Below, one piece after another: positions 61,904 to 64,000 of a stretch of DNA of 64,000 bases (positions are counted from its first letter, which is position 1; each line of letters starts with the position of its first letter). The DNA is from Piscibacillus halophilus (GTDB lineage Bacteria > Bacillota > Bacilli > Bacillales > Alkalibacillaceae). The position numbers and the translations under genes were made by a program. Location of the stretch: the NCBI RefSeq assembly GCF_900110685.1, contig NZ_FOES01000005.1, positions 1 to 64,000 on the forward strand, written 5' to 3'. Under the pieces are notes generated by a model that saw nothing but the letters and a program-made list of their open reading frames with translations, was not told the DNA's origin and ran no database searches.

Positions 61904-62662
61904 ATGGGAAACCCAATTGTAACGGGAACTAGCACTGGGGATACAGTTTCTGTTCAAATTGATTTATTTCGTTACCCAATTCGTTATATTAAAGTTTACT
62001 TAGGTGGAGACTTGGTCGGTACGTTCCACCCTATTTCTGACTTTCACTTAAGAAACCCTGAAGGAAAGCCTGTTAAAGTAGCACTCGTTTTCGCCGATGG
62101 AGATAAGCACGAGACGGTTTTAATGGGAGGAAAAGGACGAAGGACACACCATAATCATGACTTTCAACCAGGAGATATTTTAGTCGCGTGTGATAACTTT
62201 GGCGATTTTCCACCTCCGGGATATATGGGGCATGCGGCTTTAGTCCTTAACAACAGAGACATTATTGAAGCTACTACTTCCATGCCGCAAATTCGTGTGT
62301 CCACTATTCGAGAGTTTGTGGAAATTCACCCAAAATATGTTCATTTACGCTGTCGTGACAGCTGGGCAGCTCATGAAGCAACCGCTTTTGCTTATGAATA
62401 CTTACAAATGTATAACGATAACCTTAATACTGGTGAGGACGTTCCACCGTTTTCTTTCTCACCACTTGTTCCATTAAATGATCCTTACCATTCTATATAT
62501 TGTTCAAAACTTGTGTGGCTTTGTTATTACTATGGTGCTGGCGTCGAATTGGAAAATGATTTCTTCCTTTACTCCCCAGAAGATTTATCGACGCTTGAAA
62601 ATGATGGTCGATTTGAGGTCATCTATAAGCACCCTGAGTTTGAATTCAAACTCAACACTTAA
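61904..62662 (+). CDS. YiiX-like permuted NlpC/P60 family hydrolase
   Basis: A 252-residue protein. GHAALVLNNRDIIEAT places the His at 110, and YHSIYCSKLVWLCYY the Cys at 200, with His before Cys as in permuted papain-like NlpC/P60 enzymes (YiiX/YycO). An N-terminal ~75-residue strand-rich part precedes. No signal peptide, so its target may not be peptidoglycan. GAGGTG precedes the ATG. Confidence 0.85.
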   Translation: MGNPIVTGTSTGDTVSVQIDLFRYPIRYIKVYLGGDLVGTFHPISDFHLRNPEGKPVKVALVFADGDKHETVLMGGKGRRTHHNHDFQPGDILVACDNFGDFPPPGYMGHAALVLNNRDIIEATTSMPQIRVSTIREFVEIHPKYVHLRCRDSWAAHEATAFAYEYLQMYNDNLNTGEDVPPFSFSPLVPLNDPYHSIYCSKLVWLCYYYGAGVELENDFFLYSPEDLSTLENDGRFEVIYKHPEFEFKLNT

Positions 62663-62667
62663 ATGTT

Positions 62668-62699
62668 AGGGGCGTCCCATCTGATGGGATCAGCCCCTA
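62668..62699. terminator. bidirectional terminator
   Basis: AGGGGC-(G)-TCCCATC / GATGGGA-(TCA)-GCCCCT lies between the convergent YiiX-like and MFS genes, with T-run on the plus side. Confidence 0.88.
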
Positions 62700-62703
62700 T
62701 TTT

Positions 62704-63906
62704 TTAGCGCGATGCTTTTCTCCCTTTTACCATCCAATAAAAGCCTATTAAAATTAATATGACTGACGTTAATTGATATAAAACTTCTAAACTAATAAGG
62801 TCAAGAACCACGTAGCCTATTAATGGTCCTACCGCGGCGCCTAAATCAACCGCGACCGTATAAGCTGTCATGAGACCTACCTTAGATGTGGTCGTTGCTA
62901 CATCGGATGCTAATGAATCGGTCACTGTGACTAGGATCGTTGACATTAATTGAAAAACAAGAATCAACCCTATAATCCATATAAAATATAAATCCTTCGT
63001 CAGAAAATAAAATGCCATTCCAGACCCCACAAAGGCAAAAACGAGCATTTTGACCCTGCCAAACTGTTCATCTGATAGCCTTCCAGCAATAGGAGCTAAA
63101 AAAGGATCCCAAGCCCACTTAACGGCTTGGATCAGTCCCGCAATGGTCCCGACACCTATGGCAAAACCTAAGAATGTCCACTCTTGATCCAATTGGAAAT
63201 CTATTAATCGACTTAAAGTTGATAAAAAGATCCCAAAAATCACCATCGCCATGATAAAACCTGTCGATAAAACGGACCACGCTTGGCAATTTTTCCACAT
63301 GTTCGATTCTTTTGTGTGAGGAGATGTAGATGGTGTTTCCATTTCTTTTGTTTTTGGTATGTATTTAAATGCAATTGGTAGACTCAATATGGATAATAAT
63401 CCAAATAAAGTCGCCACAACTTTAAGGTTAGTAACATCCGCCAGTAGACCTCCCGCTAACATTCCAGTTAATCCACCAAGCCCCCATAATCCATTGTATT
63501 TACCCATTAACCTTCCACGAGACTGATCATCCGCTACTTCCATAACGGTTAAGAAACCACCTAGTCGAAGAAATGACCAAGCAATCCCCCAAATACAACG
63601 CATCACAAGCAACATGACAAACCCTTGTAACCATCCGTACGATAAAGTTGATAGTGTAGCTAGAATAATGGCGAGCACCACACCCGTTCGTTTATCGATA
63701 TGCTTATAAAACCAACCCACCAATGGGTTGACTGGAAGGCGGATTAAACGGTTGACAGATAAAAGAACCCCCACTTGCCACAATGCCGTTAGACCAAATT
63801 CCTGCCAATAGATTGGCATAACGATAAACAGCATAGCATCCCCTAAAATACAAGCAGCTGTGATTAAAGCTATAACGGTTACTTTGAATTCATGATTGCG
63901 TTCCAT
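62704..63906 (-). CDS. MFS transporter
   Basis: A 400-residue 12-helix MFS protein. The first-half loop reads NPLVGWFYKHIDKRTGVVLA (a weak A-motif). A charged middle loop (TKEMETPSTSPHTKESN) joins the two halves. It resembles YfkF/YqgE-type transporters of unknown substrate. It is complete. The last 94 bases of the window to its left on the minus strand hold no gene. Confidence 0.85.
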   Translation of the reverse strand: MERNHEFKVTVIALITAACILGDAMLFIVMPIYWQEFGLTALWQVGVLLSVNRLIRLPVNPLVGWFYKHIDKRTGVVLAIILATLSTLSYGWLQGFVMLLVMRCIWGIAWSFLRLGGFLTVMEVADDQSRGRLMGKYNGLWGLGGLTGMLAGGLLADVTNLKVVATLFGLLSILSLPIAFKYIPKTKEMETPSTSPHTKESNMWKNCQAWSVLSTGFIMAMVIFGIFLSTLSRLIDFQLDQEWTFLGFAIGVGTIAGLIQAVKWAWDPFLAPIAGRLSDEQFGRVKMLVFAFVGSGMAFYFLTKDLYFIWIIGLILVFQLMSTILVTVTDSLASDVATTTSKVGLMTAYTVAVDLGAAVGPLIGYVVLDLISLEVLYQLTSVILILIGFYWMVKGRKASR

Positions 63907-64000
63907 ATACGTCTCCTGACTATTTTTATAAAGTACTCCATCATATCATATTAGTCTTTAATTGCAATATGAAATTCAAGAAAAGTACAAGCTCTCCCTA

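Overview
The window is a low-GC Gram-positive chromosome segment of Bacillaceae type. Evidence for this: strong AGGAGG-type ribosome sites, frequent GTG/TTG starts, lipobox lipoproteins, an S-box (SAM) riboswitch, a T-box leader, a CitR/CitA-like pair and an RsbR-like STAS protein. Secreted proteins are rich in Asp/Glu, which hints at a moderately halophilic member, but the species cannot be named from sequence alone. No rRNA, tRNA or CRISPR array was seen.

Left edge (1-2.2 kb): the tail of an IS1182-type transposase and a secreted M4 (thermolysin-like) metalloprotease.

2.3-25.1 kb (all minus strand): a very large Tad/Flp pilus island. In transcription order it holds CpaB/RcpC-like, TadZ/CpaE-like, TadA ATPase, TadB, TadC and a Flp-type pilin. 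Three VWA-domain lipoproteins follow, one of them frameshifted. Next come three secreted proteins built on tandem W-x-G repeats (and, in two, four 15-residue Gly/Asn repeats) followed by a conserved Gly-rich hydrophobic C-terminal domain. Each W-repeat gene is followed by one to three members of a ~270-residue cytosolic family I do not recognise (six full copies plus one 18-codon remnant). TadE- and TadG-like pseudopilins, a lipoprotein and membrane proteins close the island. This is the best candidate for an undescribed system: a Tad machine with a multi-copy [W-repeat protein + partner] cassette.

25.3-32.6 kb: SAM-riboswitch-controlled MetNPQ methionine importer, an MBL-fold hydrolase, an alpha/beta hydrolase, an exact 21-bp-period tandem repeat array, an NTF2-like protein, and a divergent LysR regulator/citrate synthase pair.

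32.8-38.7 kb: a Cdd1-type helix-hairpin-helix gene and a polar amino acid ABC importer. Between them sits an ISL3-family element with matching ends and an 8-bp target duplication, which carries a MerR/TipAS-like regulator and a DUF2268 metallopeptidase as passengers.

39-46.4 kb: GrpB-like protein, a nucleoside deaminase, small membrane protein, GNAT, STAS/RsbR-like protein, then a scrambled zone. In that zone an RND pump gene loses its second half, a gene for a PrdB/GrdB-like protein contains an in-frame UGA at a U-x-x-C redox site, and a T-box-led MFS gene is cut short.

46.4-64 kb: ordinary accessory and transport genes (SGNH protein, FrnE-like DsbA protein, aldehyde dehydrogenase + DUF779, XRE regulator, Bcr/CflA pump, YtrA-like GntR/ABC operon, NatAB-like ABC, sulfonate/nitrate-type ABC importer, NlpC/P60-like YiiX, MFS). 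At 52.4-52.9 kb a peroxiredoxin-like gene is also split by an in-frame UGA, exactly at the first Cys of a C-x-x-C motif. Two independent U-x-x-C genes in one window argue that this organism makes selenocysteine. A second 21-bp-period array lies at 58.4 kb.
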